Below, piece by piece: positions 1-9,735 of a DNA stretch of 64,000 nt. The notes beneath the pieces were generated by a model, which was given only the letters and a program-made list of their open reading frames with translations, was not told where the DNA came from and did not search any database. Both the position numbers and the translations under genes were made by a program. The stretch's first letter is position 1; each line of letters opens with the position of its first letter. Source of the DNA: Paenibacillus thermotolerans (GTDB lineage: Bacteria; Bacillota; Bacilli; Paenibacillales; YIM-B00363); NCBI RefSeq assembly GCF_028745515.1, contig NZ_JAQZSG010000024.1, positions 1 to 64,000 on the forward strand, written 5' to 3'.

Positions 1-21
1 ATGGAAATCCTTGTTAGTTAA

Positions 22-1632
22 TTGGTCAGTCGTAGTTTTTTTTCGGATGTGCGTCATCATTATCATCGTCACGGCATGGTGGAAGAAGCCATTTATGAAA
101 CGGCGGACGGCGCGTCGTATGAGATGGCGCTGCACGGACACGAAATATACGAAGTGCTCACGGCAAGCGACGCCGAGCAGCGGCTGGCGCAGTATATCGT
201 GAGCGCGCCGAACCGCTATTTGCAGGGCTTGGCCGGGCTGTCGCATCTGGTGAAGGAATACGGCGACAAACGAACCGCAACCGGTTCCGTGTACTTGAAG
301 GCGCTCGGGAAGCTTGCGACCGAACTGAATCTGGAACTGCTGCGACGCGAGCGCCTCAGTTTCCTGTTGCAAGGACTGACCGCCATCGCGCTGTTGCCGC
401 TGCTGTTTACCCGGCCGATCGAAGCTTGGGCCAGCCATTACTTTCCGGCCATGGACGCCTTTTATGCGAGCACGACCGGCTGGATCGTGAAAATCGGCCT
501 GATGGCGGTCGTATGGCTGTCCTACGTTCTGCTGCGGAACATTCAAGAACTGGACGCGAGTCCAAAACCAACCGGCCGAAAAAGATGGGAGAAACGGGTT
601 TACGAATGGCCTTGGATGCGCTGGCTTGTGCATCGTTTCGGTCCCGCCCCCGGTTCCCGGGAAGCTGACCGCATGGTCAAGCTGCTTAAAGACACCGCAT
701 CGCCGCTTCGTCTGGAATGGCTCAATGTGCAGCGCATCGTGGCGGGTTGCATGGCTTTTCTGGCTGTGCTCGGGATGTTTATGGCGCTTCATGCCGCAAG
801 CCGGCATCAAATCCTGTATGCGCCGGTAAAGCCGGGCATCCTGTTCGGCCAACTTTCGCCGGAGGAGGAAGCCAAGGCGCGCGAGGCGGCGGCGCTCGAT
901 CGCCGCATCATCGATCGCGTAAAGGAGGTGAAGCATCGCACCGAAGAAACGGTGACGGCCCTGCTCCGCAGCGAAACGCCGACGGCGAATCAAGACGATC
1001 AGCTTCGCGCCGCGGCTCGGCGAATTATGGGCAAGCTCACGAAGCTGGACAATCATTATGTGAAGTGGTGGGAAGCGCTCCTCGCCGCTCTCGCGGGATG
1101 GGGCGGCTACGCTATGCCGGTCGGCGTTCGGATGTTCCAGCGGCGCATGCGGCAGATGGAGATGAAGCATGAAGTGGATCAGCTGCAAGCCGTCATCGCC
1201 ATGCTGGCGGATCTGGACCGGATGTCGGTCGAGCATCTGCTCATCTGGATGGAACAGTTTGCCCGCGTTTTCAAGGAGCCGCTGCAAACCTGCTTGCTCC
1301 ATTTCGAACAGGGCGCGGTTCAGGCGCTGGCGCAGCTGAAAGAGGATGCGCCGTTTGTGCCGTTCGTCCGCACGGTCGAAAAGCTGGAACTGGCGGCGCA
1401 AAGTTTGCCGATTCGGGAAGCGTTCGACGACCTGGAGTCGGAACAGGCTTACGCGCAGGAGCAGCGCAAACAGGAGTACGAGCAATTGATCGAGCAAAAG
1501 GCAGGCTGGGGAAAATGGATCGGGTTTGCGCCGATGATGGCCCTCATTTTCGGCTATCTGGTCATTCCGCTCGTCATCGTCAGCTTGCACCAGATGTCCG
1601 TTTACTACGAACAGCTTCAGCGCATTCAGTAA
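22..1632 (+). CDS. Tad/type II secretion F-like multipass membrane protein
   Basis: Protein of up to 536 aa with hydrophobic segments near residues 113-135, 155-175 and 235-255 and a C-terminal one near 505-525, separated by charged soluble regions. This architecture resembles TadB/TadC or GspF inner-membrane platform proteins that organise pilus assembly. The small one-TM proteins that follow suit a pilus-like or surface-assembly operon. The N-terminus is uncertain: an in-frame stop lies at 19-21, so translation begins at TTG 22, GTG 49 or ATG 76, or the gene is frameshifted or continues upstream. The family call rests on topology and context, not on a catalytic motif. Confidence 0.55.
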   Translation: MVSRSFFSDVRHHYHRHGMVEEAIYETADGASYEMALHGHEIYEVLTASDAEQRLAQYIVSAPNRYLQGLAGLSHLVKEYGDKRTATGSVYLKALGKLATELNLELLRRERLSFLLQGLTAIALLPLLFTRPIEAWASHYFPAMDAFYASTTGWIVKIGLMAVVWLSYVLLRNIQELDASPKPTGRKRWEKRVYEWPWMRWLVHRFGPAPGSREADRMVKLLKDTASPLRLEWLNVQRIVAGCMAFLAVLGMFMALHAASRHQILYAPVKPGILFGQLSPEEEAKAREAAALDRRIIDRVKEVKHRTEETVTALLRSETPTANQDDQLRAAARRIMGKLTKLDNHYVKWWEALLAALAGWGGYAMPVGVRMFQRRMRQMEMKHEVDQLQAVIAMLADLDRMSVEHLLIWMEQFARVFKEPLQTCLLHFEQGAVQALAQLKEDAPFVPFVRTVEKLELAAQSLPIREAFDDLESEQAYAQEQRKQEYEQLIEQKAGWGKWIGFAPMMALIFGYLVIPLVIVSLHQMSVYYEQLQRIQ

Positions 1633-1646
1633 GCGGACATGTTGCG

Positions 1647-1679
1647 GCGCTTTCCAAACGGGAAGTGCTTTTTTATTTT
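1647..1679 (+). terminator. Rho-independent terminator/attenuator after TadC-like gene
   Basis: Stem GCGCTTTCC / GGGAAGTGC with a 4-nt loop is followed by a T-rich run (TTTTTTATTTT). It lies in the gap before the next gene, which has its own RBS (GGAGAG near 1,693), so it may trim rather than end the transcript. Confidence 0.65.
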
Positions 1680-1707
1680 CTATCTTACTTGAAGGAGAGA
1701 TCGGTTC

Positions 1708-2187
1708 ATGTCCAACGCACAAAAAGCACTCGTGATGGCGGCAGGCATTTTTCTTGCCATCGCGCTCATTACCCTCGCCGTCGTATTGTTTATTTCCGCG
1801 CAAGACTCCACCAAGGCGGCGCAAAGCAATTTCAGCAATATCCAGACGGAGCTGTCGCAAACGGCGTTTACGGTATATGACAACACGACGTTGTCGGGCA
1901 GTCAGGTGGTCAACGCGCTGCGCAAGTTCAGCGATCAGGACCAGTTCGGCATCCAGATTGTCACCGGGAAAAATCCGGCGGGTCAGTGGTATGGCAAGGT
2001 GATCAACACGGGTGTTCCGACCGACAGTGTGACCTACGGCTCAGTGGTTGGTGAAGCGCCGGGGCAACTGAGCCATGCGCTCGATGAATCGAATATCAAC
2101 TACGTCAATCCGAGCGGCAAATTTCGGGCGCAACTGGTGCACGATAGCAGCAACGTCATTCGCGGCATCGTGTTCCGGCAGCAGTAA
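1708..2187 (+). CDS. Pilin-like single-TM protein (hypothetical)
   Basis: This 159-aa protein has a hydrophobic helix at residues 10-33 and an extracytoplasmic part rich in S, T, N and Q. That resembles pilin-like or membrane-anchored minor subunits. RBS AAGGAGAG lies about 8 nt before ATG. It is co-oriented with the TadC-like gene and three further N-terminally anchored proteins. I do not recognise a named family, and there is no prepilin peptidase site that I would trust. Residues 60-90 resemble the middle of the next gene's product (both contain SG-Q/A-V--A/S-R/I), suggesting the two are distant paralogues. Confidence 0.6.
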   Translation: MSNAQKALVMAAGIFLAIALITLAVVLFISAQDSTKAAQSNFSNIQTELSQTAFTVYDNTTLSGSQVVNALRKFSDQDQFGIQIVTGKNPAGQWYGKVINTGVPTDSVTYGSVVGEAPGQLSHALDESNINYVNPSGKFRAQLVHDSSNVIRGIVFRQQ

Positions 2188-2215
2188 GCGCCCTTACTGA
2201 CATCACAACGCTGAC

Positions 2216-2253
2216 GGGGCGTCCTTTCGGGTATAGACGGACGCCCAGTTTTT
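2216..2253 (+). terminator. Intra-operon hairpin/terminator
   Basis: GGGCGTCC (2217-2224) pairs with GGACGCCC (2239-2246), followed by AGTTTTT. It sits between two small membrane-protein genes and overlaps the leader of the second, so attenuation or mRNA processing is possible. Confidence 0.6.
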
Positions 2254-2268
2254 CCAAGGAGGAAGCCG

Positions 2269-2658
2269 ATGGAACATGCCCCCAGAACGATGCTGGAAAT
2301 GAGTGTGGCCTGTCTTCTCTTTCTGATGGCCGTAACGAGCGGACTGCTGCTCTTTCAAACCGGGGCCGCGCTGAACGCCACCGCCTATGTGTCGGGAAAG
2401 TCGCTGGATCGCAACATGCAGATGACGTTTTCGCCGATTGCCGGCGACGGCACCGTATCCGGCGCAGAGGTAGCGCAATCCATTGCCCGGCTGGAGACGG
2501 GAGACGCGGAAATTGTGGTGGACGGCGTTCGATACGCGCCGCCGCTCGATCGGGACCAGTTCGTCCCCGCCGGCATTCGCCTGAATGCCCGGTATACGGC
2601 AGTCGCCCAGCGAGATGCGTCCGGACAACTGGTGCGTCTCATTTTCGCTTTACGCTAA
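2269..2658 (+). CDS. Small one-TM pilin-like protein (hypothetical)
   Basis: This 129-aa protein has one N-terminal membrane helix (about residues 10-30) and a soluble C-terminal domain. RBS AAGGAGG lies 9 nt before ATG. It has the same layout as the gene at 1708 and is probably a second minor subunit of the same surface structure. No family is recognised. Confidence 0.55.
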   Translation: MEHAPRTMLEMSVACLLFLMAVTSGLLLFQTGAALNATAYVSGKSLDRNMQMTFSPIAGDGTVSGAEVAQSIARLETGDAEIVVDGVRYAPPLDRDQFVPAGIRLNARYTAVAQRDASGQLVRLIFALR

Positions 2659-2668
2659 GGAGAATGCC

Positions 2669-3217
2669 ATGAACAGTATCTCGAAAGTTTTCGCGGCGCT
2701 CATTGCCGTTCTTTTGCTCTACCTCTACCCCATTTCCGCAGCCTTCGACCAGCAGGACGATATTTCGGAACTGGTCGTCCTGAAAGCGACGACAACGTTT
2801 GTGGATGCAGTGCGGGACAAGGGCTTTGTGTCGCCGAGCATGTATACGGACTTTATGGAGGCGATTGCGGCAACGGGCAACACCTTCGATGTGCAAATGG
2901 AACACGGAAGCAAAAAGTACGTGCCGGTTTACGACGACCCGACAAGGCCGGATACGTTTCGGGGCAGCTACGAAGTGCACTACGACATGTTTTACAACGC
3001 GCAGATCCTGCCCATTCTGTTCCCGAACAGCGCGGCCGCAAAAGACGATCCGGCGAGACGCTACAAACTGCGGGTCGGCGATACATTTGCGGTCACGGTT
3101 AAAAATACGAACCGGACTCCCGGCACGATCCTGTTCGATTTCCTGAACCAGGCCATCAGTCCGAACGAAAAAATCTTCATTCCTTACGGCGGGGTGGTGC
3201 GCAATGAGGCTGATTGA
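2669..3217 (+). CDS. Exported/anchored hypothetical protein of the surface operon
   Basis: This 182-aa protein has an N-terminal signal or anchor helix (about residues 5-25, ending near ISAAF) and a mostly beta-rich soluble domain. RBS AAGGAGA is 5-6 nt upstream of ATG. Its end overlaps the next gene by 14 nt, indicating translational coupling. Function is unknown. It sits in the same operon as the TadC-like and pilin-like genes, so a role in the same envelope-located assembly is likely but unproven. Confidence 0.6.
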   Translation: MNSISKVFAALIAVLLLYLYPISAAFDQQDDISELVVLKATTTFVDAVRDKGFVSPSMYTDFMEAIAATGNTFDVQMEHGSKKYVPVYDDPTRPDTFRGSYEVHYDMFYNAQILPILFPNSAAAKDDPARRYKLRVGDTFAVTVKNTNRTPGTILFDFLNQAISPNEKIFIPYGGVVRNEAD

Positions 3218-4187
3218 ATGGGCCATTGTCGGGGCGCTCATTTTCCTGCCGTTTGCGATCGTGAACCGGATTGAAGTCGAAACGCAGCGGAAGGCGCTAT
3301 TGACCGAGCTGCGCTATAACGCCGCGCTGGATGCGGCGGTGGATGACGCGGCGCGGATGTTAACCGTCAATACCGACCAGCGGCGGGAGACGCAATACGA
3401 ATCGGCCAAGCGGGTGGCGCTGAACAAGGACGAGGCGATTGCCGCTTTTTTTCGGACGCTGTACGCAAGCTTCGGCATTGCCGACGATCCCGTTGCGCAA
3501 GGCGTACTGGGTCGGTATATCCCGGCTATTGCGGTGATTGGTTACGACGGCTTCTACGTCTATGCCGAGGAGGAGTGGACGGGAGCCGACGGGAAAACGG
3601 AACGGAAACCGGTCTGGGGAGCGAAAAAGCCGTATGCTTACGCCGATTCATCGGGCAACAGTCTTTCATTCACACTGGACGATTTCGTCCTCGCTTACGA
3701 TGCGGGCAGCCGGAGCTGGCACGAAGGCTTGCGGGTCGACGTCGGGCAACAGACGAATATTGCGCTATTAAAGGATGCGGAGCGATTTGAGCAGGTGCGC
3801 CGGAGCACCATCGTCCGCGCAATTGAAGACGAACTCGCCTACCGGATCAACAAACACAACGAAGAGGTTTCCCGATTTGGTCTCTCTTACACGTTTACAT
3901 TGCCAACGATTTCACAGGAAGAATGGAACAATACCGTGGATGACGTCGGGGTGCTTGCTTTTATCCAGGGCATTCCGATGGGAGGCAAGTTTTACAACAA
4001 CTACGCCCTCGGCGGAAGCCGCGTGCTCAAGAAGCCGGAGATTGTCGGGGCCAGGAAAGGAAGCATGAAGGTGTATTACCGCAGCACATGCGGCTTTACT
4101 TATCCGGTGGAAGAGACGTTTTCCAGCGAAAAAGCGGCCGCGCAAAAAGGCTATATGCCGCTGGACTGTCCTGTCTCTCCATCTTAA
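3204..4187 (+). CDS. Membrane-anchored hypothetical protein of the surface operon
   Basis: This 327-aa protein has one N-terminal TM helix (residues 5-22) followed by a large extracytoplasmic domain. It overlaps the preceding gene by 14 nt. The sequence contains an FYVYAEEEW segment and near-C-terminal cysteines (about residues 294 and 322) that could form a disulphide outside the cell. No catalytic motif is visible. It belongs to the same coupled gene string. Confidence 0.6.
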   Translation: MRLIEWAIVGALIFLPFAIVNRIEVETQRKALLTELRYNAALDAAVDDAARMLTVNTDQRRETQYESAKRVALNKDEAIAAFFRTLYASFGIADDPVAQGVLGRYIPAIAVIGYDGFYVYAEEEWTGADGKTERKPVWGAKKPYAYADSSGNSLSFTLDDFVLAYDAGSRSWHEGLRVDVGQQTNIALLKDAERFEQVRRSTIVRAIEDELAYRINKHNEEVSRFGLSYTFTLPTISQEEWNNTVDDVGVLAFIQGIPMGGKFYNNYALGGSRVLKKPEIVGARKGSMKVYYRSTCGFTYPVEETFSSEKAAAQKGYMPLDCPVSPS

Positions 4188-4301
4188 CGAGCCTTGGCTG
4201 TTTCGGAAAGTGGACACGCCGTCAGATCGGCTCTATGATGAACGTGACAGCCGAAATCTTCCAAACTTGTCATGACCCCTATTAAGAGAGGAGCGAATGG
4301 C

Positions 4302-5414
4302 GTGAGAAAATGGGTAATTGCAGGACTTGTCGCCGCGATGATTTGCAGCTTGTTCACCGTAACGGCAAGCGCGGCGAGCCGACTTCCGTCCTTTGTCGGC
4401 GTCGTCATGGACGGACAAAAAATCTGGTTTCCCGATGCGCAAGCATTTGTCGATGAAAACGACCGGACGCTCGTGCCGGTTCGATTCATCGCGGAAAAGA
4501 TGGGCGCGAACGTAGGCTGGGAGCCCAAAACCATGACCGTACCGATTGAGCGGGACGACCTGCATATTGTGCTTACGATCGGCGATAGCAGGGCGCTCGT
4601 CAACGGCAAGGAGGTGGCCTTCGATTCGAAGGCGATCACCAGCGGCGGCCGGACGTTTGTCCCGCTGCGTTTTGTCAGCGAAGCGCTGGGGGCGGAAGTG
4701 AATTGGGACAGCCCGACTTCAACCGTCTTTATTTCCACACAAGAAGAAGCCAATGAGAAGTATGATGAATGGGGCCGTCTGATTCGCGCAACCAACCTGC
4801 CCAAGAATGCGCAAGATTATCCTTATATACTTGCCGATGTGCCGAATGAAGCGTATGAGATGGCCTATCCCTACTCGCATCCTACGGACAGCAAAGTTTC
4901 ATCGGTATTGTATTCAACCATACCGGAATTCAATAAGAAAAACGTGGATATATGGATGAGCCAACTGAAAACGTTTGGTGCACTTTGGCTGAACGTAGAT
5001 TACAAAACGATTGACGACACGTGGGCGCAGGCGGTATTCGCCACGAAAATGCAAAGCTCCAATGCGGAATTGAAATACATCCAGCGGTATGTGGATTGGG
5101 TTAAAGAAAACAAGATTCAAATTGAAGGATACCTTGATCCCGAGCCTTCCATGATTTATAAAGACGGGTTTGGAAATAATTATGTACGTTCCAAGTTCAG
5201 AATCAAATTCAACTCATTCACGGAAAGTAAAAATTTGCTGTACGATGAGCGGTTCCCCAATGATCGCAAACTCGATAAGCAGGTTTGGTACGAAGGTTAC
5301 GCGGATATTTCCCTTTCCACGAATGTTGGCGGCGATTGGGGCAGTACATTGAAAGTCGATCCGGGAGCCAGTTTATTCCGCAATTATTTCATCAGAAAGG
5401 CGGACTCGGAATAG
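4302..5414 (+). CDS. Exported protein with copper-amine-oxidase N-terminal (stalk) domain
   Basis: I chose GTG 4302 because GGAG lies about 9 nt upstream and the first 24 residues (VRKWVIAGLVAAMI...TASA) form a good signal peptide. ATG 4272 would add ten residues without an RBS. Residues about 40-150 carry two copies of the stalk-type motif (DG-K-x-x-F-P-D... LVPVRFI-E-x-G, then LVNGK... FVPLRFVSEALGA-V-W). This domain is common in surface proteins of Paenibacillaceae. The C-terminal half (about residues 160-370) is a soluble domain I do not recognise. The stop abuts the start of the giant surface protein, so the two are probably co-translated partners. Confidence 0.7.
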   Translation: MRKWVIAGLVAAMICSLFTVTASAASRLPSFVGVVMDGQKIWFPDAQAFVDENDRTLVPVRFIAEKMGANVGWEPKTMTVPIERDDLHIVLTIGDSRALVNGKEVAFDSKAITSGGRTFVPLRFVSEALGAEVNWDSPTSTVFISTQEEANEKYDEWGRLIRATNLPKNAQDYPYILADVPNEAYEMAYPYSHPTDSKVSSVLYSTIPEFNKKNVDIWMSQLKTFGALWLNVDYKTIDDTWAQAVFATKMQSSNAELKYIQRYVDWVKENKIQIEGYLDPEPSMIYKDGFGNNYVRSKFRIKFNSFTESKNLLYDERFPNDRKLDKQVWYEGYADISLSTNVGGDWGSTLKVDPGASLFRNYFIRKADSE

Positions 5415-8400
5415 ATGAAGAGAAACAAACTCATAAAATCGGCGTTGAGCGTGCTTCTGGCATGCTCTTTTTTATTTTCGGGTTTTCCTTTCACAGCGAA
5501 AGCCGAAATCCCAAAAGTAAGAACCGAGGCAGGAAAAATCAGCTTTGAAATCACAAGTACGGCTGCAACGTCATCCATTAAATACAGAACTGTGGGTTGG
5601 ACGGTGCGCCGTGACCAATTATGTTCGAATACGACGCCCAAGCAGTGCGGCGATCCGAGAAGCGGCCAACACGCTTCTTTTTTGGACCAGCAAGTACGGC
5701 AAGTAGGACAGGAACCGAATCCGCCCATCCCCGGCCAGCCTGTCACGACCTATTACGAAGTTAGCGAGGCGCTCGTCACGGAAGGTATGTGGAAAGCGGG
5801 CATGGGCGACATCAAAGACAACGACGACTTATATTTGTATGCCATCATGGTGTCCATCGACGGAAAAGGCAACGTGCGCAAAGGGCCCTTTTATACGCTG
5901 GATGAGATCAAGAGGGCCGAACCTTGGGCGCATCCGGACGACTTGGACGATTATTTCGGCATCCATGTACCCTATCGAAGCGCGGAATTTCCCGTCGATG
6001 TCATTGCGAAAACCTTAGGCGGCAAAGTCATTCAAAATCCGGAAGTTACGTTTCAAAAGGGCAAGTACAAAATAGGTGAAACAATCAATCATGAATTTCC
6101 CGAAACGATCGAGGATAACGGAAAAACGTATACGATCGTTCGATCCTATTTGTCGCCTAAGCAGGACCCGACGCGGAAAGACTGGCTGCAAGAAGACCCG
6201 GAAACCAATCCGAAGGTGCGAACGCGAAGCTTTACGGTTGCGCTGGGCGGAACAGATGCCATCGCCGAATATGCGGAGAACAATCCGGTGAAGGCCATTT
6301 ATCAGAAGGAAGACGGCACCAAACTCAAAGAAGTGGACAAAGGCGTTTTCGCAACCGGCGATGAAGCGAACCATACGTTCGAAGGACAAATCACTTCCGG
6401 CGGTCAGACGTATGAAATCATCCGCTCTTACATTACGAACAATAATAAACCCGACGAGAAGCTGTTCATTCAGGAAAAAGGTGACCCCAAGCTCAAAGAG
6501 CGCTCCATTCTGGTGGGATCGGGCGGCTCCAACTTTATCGGCATTTACAAAATTCCCTCCTCGGTAACGGTCACGTCCCGGATTGAAGCGCCGGAAACGG
6601 TCGACCAAAACGTGACCGAAGTGGACGGGAATTTTGTTTTTGAAGTCAAGTCGTTAAAGAATTTGAAGTTATACGAAATCACGGATATTCGAAATGCCAG
6701 GCTCGTTCAAACGGGCGACAAAACCGGAACCCTCTCCGGCACGTCAACGAGTAAAACGATTCCGATCAAAATCCCGTTCACGTCCGGAGACAAAGTGAGC
6801 GTGCAAATCACCGTCGTCGTGAAGGATGTGGACGGCAATACGGGGGATTCGACATCGGACCATTCGGTGCGTAAAGGCGACGGGGGCGGAGAACCTCAAC
6901 CGGGCGATTCCCAGCAGGCCGAAGCGATGGAGCCGAACGTTTCTGCCGTCATTCAGGCGGATGCGCGCGGCTCAGAAATATTTGATGTGCTGCAAGGCAT
7001 TCCGACTTCAGAGAGCCTGTATGTGAACGCTTTGGCCAAATCGTACTTGTACCGAAACACGTTCACGGAAACGACCGGCACGAAGCAATACCCGATTCAG
7101 GTGAGTAAAACATATACCCTTACCTGGACGGAGACGCGATCCGGCCCGCCCGATGCGGACGGGAATCCGACGACCATTACCGTTCCGCGTTCAGATACAC
7201 AGACGGTCACCAAAAACTATTTGATTGAACGCAAGTACAGCTTCTGGACGATTCAAAATCTCGAAGTGTACGGCATTCAAAAGGCGACGGTCTCCAATTA
7301 TGCGCTTCCTTCGGGGACGGTTACACTGGAGCCGAATGGCTATACGCCGCCAACCGTTTCCGCCGCGCATGATGCGTCGCTCAGCGCGCATATTACCGAT
7401 CCGGTTTATTCGAATGTGACGCTGCCCGGACAAACGATTTCCGGCGGTTCCAGCCGGCCTTCCGTACCGAACGAGGACTGGAAGTCAACTGCAGAAAGCG
7501 CCATCGGCAAGATTAAGGTGAAAAACGACTCGTTCGTTTTTAACGGAAATACGATTATGGACAATCGAATCGTTGAAGAAAAAGCGCCGACGCCGGGGGC
7601 GATACCGGCACCGCCGATGATTGGGCAAGATGTGCTGTACGGCAAAGGTTATCTCATTGACGCTTCCAAAACGAACAAAGCGAATCAGCCGAGTACCGGC
7701 ACCATCTTTTATACGCTGGTCAAGGGCATTGGCGGCGGAGAAAACAAGAGCTTTCCGATCGGCGGCATCAATCCGGTGACCGTGCATACGCCGGTGGTGA
7801 ACTACGCCTCGGTGTCGGACGATCAGGACCACAACCAGAAGACAACACCGACAGCGGGAAGATCCGCGCTTATTCTGGACCGGCCCTTTACCGTGACGAT
7901 TCCGACAAGCGGCCCGCACAAGGACATCAAGGGCTACGGCAATCGGGATTATGCCAAGTATGTGAGGGACAAGCAGGTACGCTTTCCGTTCGATGTGTAC
8001 AAAGCGGATCGCACGACGCTCGTCCCCAAGGACACGTGGGTATCCATCCCGGTCGGCCAGATGCAGACGACCTTCTATTTGCCCGTTTGGGTGGACGAGG
8101 GCCATTACGACGTGTTATTCCGTACCTTCGCAGAAAACAGCCCGGCATCCTTCACATCCCAGATGAATGCTAATCTGGACTTGTCCAAACATGTGGCTAC
8201 GCAGGTGGTTCCGGTGGAAGTGATCGGCCGCCTTTATGACTTCCGCATCACCGACATTGCCGATTTTGCATGGGAATCGGTGTTCCGCACCCAAAAGGGC
8301 AGCGCGACGCCGACAGGAAACGTCTATTGGGTCGGCACGAAAGGCATTGACGGCGCGGCGAGAGGAAATACTCCTCCCTACGTGCTGCCGGTACGGCAAG

Positions 8401-9239
8401 GCAGTCACTCGGAGAGCGGCAAGAAAAATGTTGTGGTCAAAACGGGTTACCATGTCAAATTCGAAGTCATGACGAAAGGCAACATGTTCGGCTCGGGCGA
8501 CGGGATTAAAGTCACGCCAACCCTTTACTTCGTAGACAGCAAAGGCCGCAATCGGCAGGAAGTCGATCTTTACTATCATTCAGGCAGTCAGCGGTTTATT
8601 CGCATCGGTTCCAGCGACGATGTTGAGAAACGGTATGTGACGCTCGACGCTCGCCTGCGCAATGTGCCGAAGCAGGAGTTGACCGACACCGCAGCAACGC
8701 TTTGGTCGCTAAACGGTTCGCCCGGAGCGAAGCAGACGTTTATCGAACAATATGTAAAGGATGCGCAGAAGCCGACGTATGTGGGCGGCTACGATATCAT
8801 GCTGCTGCCGCCTCAGCTTCGGACGTTTGTCGGAAGCATGCAGGTGCCCTCCGGCATCGATGCGGCCCGCGCCAACGCTTCGGTGCAGAAGTGGTTTGGC
8901 GAATACAGCTTGCCCGCCGCGCCGTACGTGGTGCCGAAAGGCTTCAATCTGGCCGAGTACGGCCGCACGCACCGGCTGGACGACCATGCGCCCGTATTTC
9001 TGAAGGATGGGTACATCATCGTCAATTTCAACATCGAAACGATCCGCAATCAAGACTTGAACCACCCGCATCTGCAATACAAAAACGCGCCGCTGGACAA
9101 TCAGTGGCGAATGGAAGGGTTTCAGCGAAGCTTCGTCGATCCATACGGGGCAACGTTCTCCCTGCTGGACGGCGATGTCGTCTTTTATCATGCCAATTTG
9201 TCCAGCTACGACGATTATGGCACAGGGGGAGCCCATTAG
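5415..9239 (+). CDS. Giant exported surface protein with MucBP-like repeats
   Basis: This 1,274-aa protein has a clear signal peptide (MKRNKLIKSALSVLLACSF... AKA). Residues about 195-290 and 293-385 are two related repeats of the MucBP type (pattern GxxY-x-I-x-RSY and SF/SIxVxxGGx-x-x-I-Y). A T/S/P/N-rich linker precedes a long beta-rich C-terminal half. There is no LPxTG motif or terminal anchor, so attachment may be through the preceding stalk-domain protein or the Tad-like machine. The ATG follows the upstream TAG directly. The extreme C-terminus (DDYGTGGAH) has no sorting signal. A surface or adhesive role is inferred. Confidence 0.65.
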   Translation: MKRNKLIKSALSVLLACSFLFSGFPFTAKAEIPKVRTEAGKISFEITSTAATSSIKYRTVGWTVRRDQLCSNTTPKQCGDPRSGQHASFLDQQVRQVGQEPNPPIPGQPVTTYYEVSEALVTEGMWKAGMGDIKDNDDLYLYAIMVSIDGKGNVRKGPFYTLDEIKRAEPWAHPDDLDDYFGIHVPYRSAEFPVDVIAKTLGGKVIQNPEVTFQKGKYKIGETINHEFPETIEDNGKTYTIVRSYLSPKQDPTRKDWLQEDPETNPKVRTRSFTVALGGTDAIAEYAENNPVKAIYQKEDGTKLKEVDKGVFATGDEANHTFEGQITSGGQTYEIIRSYITNNNKPDEKLFIQEKGDPKLKERSILVGSGGSNFIGIYKIPSSVTVTSRIEAPETVDQNVTEVDGNFVFEVKSLKNLKLYEITDIRNARLVQTGDKTGTLSGTSTSKTIPIKIPFTSGDKVSVQITVVVKDVDGNTGDSTSDHSVRKGDGGGEPQPGDSQQAEAMEPNVSAVIQADARGSEIFDVLQGIPTSESLYVNALAKSYLYRNTFTETTGTKQYPIQVSKTYTLTWTETRSGPPDADGNPTTITVPRSDTQTVTKNYLIERKYSFWTIQNLEVYGIQKATVSNYALPSGTVTLEPNGYTPPTVSAAHDASLSAHITDPVYSNVTLPGQTISGGSSRPSVPNEDWKSTAESAIGKIKVKNDSFVFNGNTIMDNRIVEEKAPTPGAIPAPPMIGQDVLYGKGYLIDASKTNKANQPSTGTIFYTLVKGIGGGENKSFPIGGINPVTVHTPVVNYASVSDDQDHNQKTTPTAGRSALILDRPFTVTIPTSGPHKDIKGYGNRDYAKYVRDKQVRFPFDVYKADRTTLVPKDTWVSIPVGQMQTTFYLPVWVDEGHYDVLFRTFAENSPASFTSQMNANLDLSKHVATQVVPVEVIGRLYDFRITDIADFAWESVFRTQKGSATPTGNVYWVGTKGIDGAARGNTPPYVLPVRQGSHSESGKKNVVVKTGYHVKFEVMTKGNMFGSGDGIKVTPTLYFVDSKGRNRQEVDLYYHSGSQRFIRIGSSDDVEKRYVTLDARLRNVPKQELTDTAATLWSLNGSPGAKQTFIEQYVKDAQKPTYVGGYDIMLLPPQLRTFVGSMQVPSGIDAARANASVQKWFGEYSLPAAPYVVPKGFNLAEYGRTHRLDDHAPVFLKDGYIIVNFNIETIRNQDLNHPHLQYKNAPLDNQWRMEGFQRSFVDPYGATFSLLDGDVVFYHANLSSYDDYGTGGAH

Positions 9240-9273
9240 AGGACACTTGTATACCAGCCGGGAGGAAAAGAAC

Positions 9274-9714
9274 ATGCTGGAAAGACTGCAAACGGCCGTG
9301 TCGGAGGACGCGGCCTATTTTTATTCCGCTTCGATAAAGAAGGATACGGAACGGGGTTGCATCGGGCACCTGCGCGGTTATTTTGGCAGCAGCGGCGAGG
9401 CGTTCTGGTCTACCTGGTTCGATCATGCGCCAACGCTTAAAACGCCGGCTTTCCGGGCGGAACTGGATGCGGTTGTGCGGGCATTGACGGAGCAGGGACT
9501 TCTTCAAAGCCGCAGCCAGATGCACCGTTTTTGCCTGTCGCATCTGGAGGCCCGATTATCGGGGGCGTGGCATTCCGGCGTATACGGCTTTTGTTTTCAA
9601 ACAGAGCGCCATCGGTACTACCTGCGTTGTTTCCCGCATGCGGGAGACTACAATTTCTATCTGTACTGCTACATCCGGCCGGATCGTTTGTCGGAACGGT
9701 CGCCGGAGCGTTAG
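9274..9714 (+). CDS. Conserved ICE hypothetical protein
   Basis: This 146-aa soluble protein has RBS GGGAGGAAAAG 4 nt before ATG. Its motifs (YFYSA...DTERG-x-GHLRG-x-FG; ERHRYYLRC-P; GDYNFYLYCY) look like the small uncharacterised protein usually found just upstream of the helicase-methylase gene in Tn1549/CTn-type ICEs. Function is unknown. Position and orientation fit the ICE accessory region. Confidence 0.6.
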   Translation: MLERLQTAVSEDAAYFYSASIKKDTERGCIGHLRGYFGSSGEAFWSTWFDHAPTLKTPAFRAELDAVVRALTEQGLLQSRSQMHRFCLSHLEARLSGAWHSGVYGFCFQTERHRYYLRCFPHAGDYNFYLYCYIRPDRLSERSPER

Positions 9715-9735
9715 CGTCTGCTGAGGAGGAAGCCT

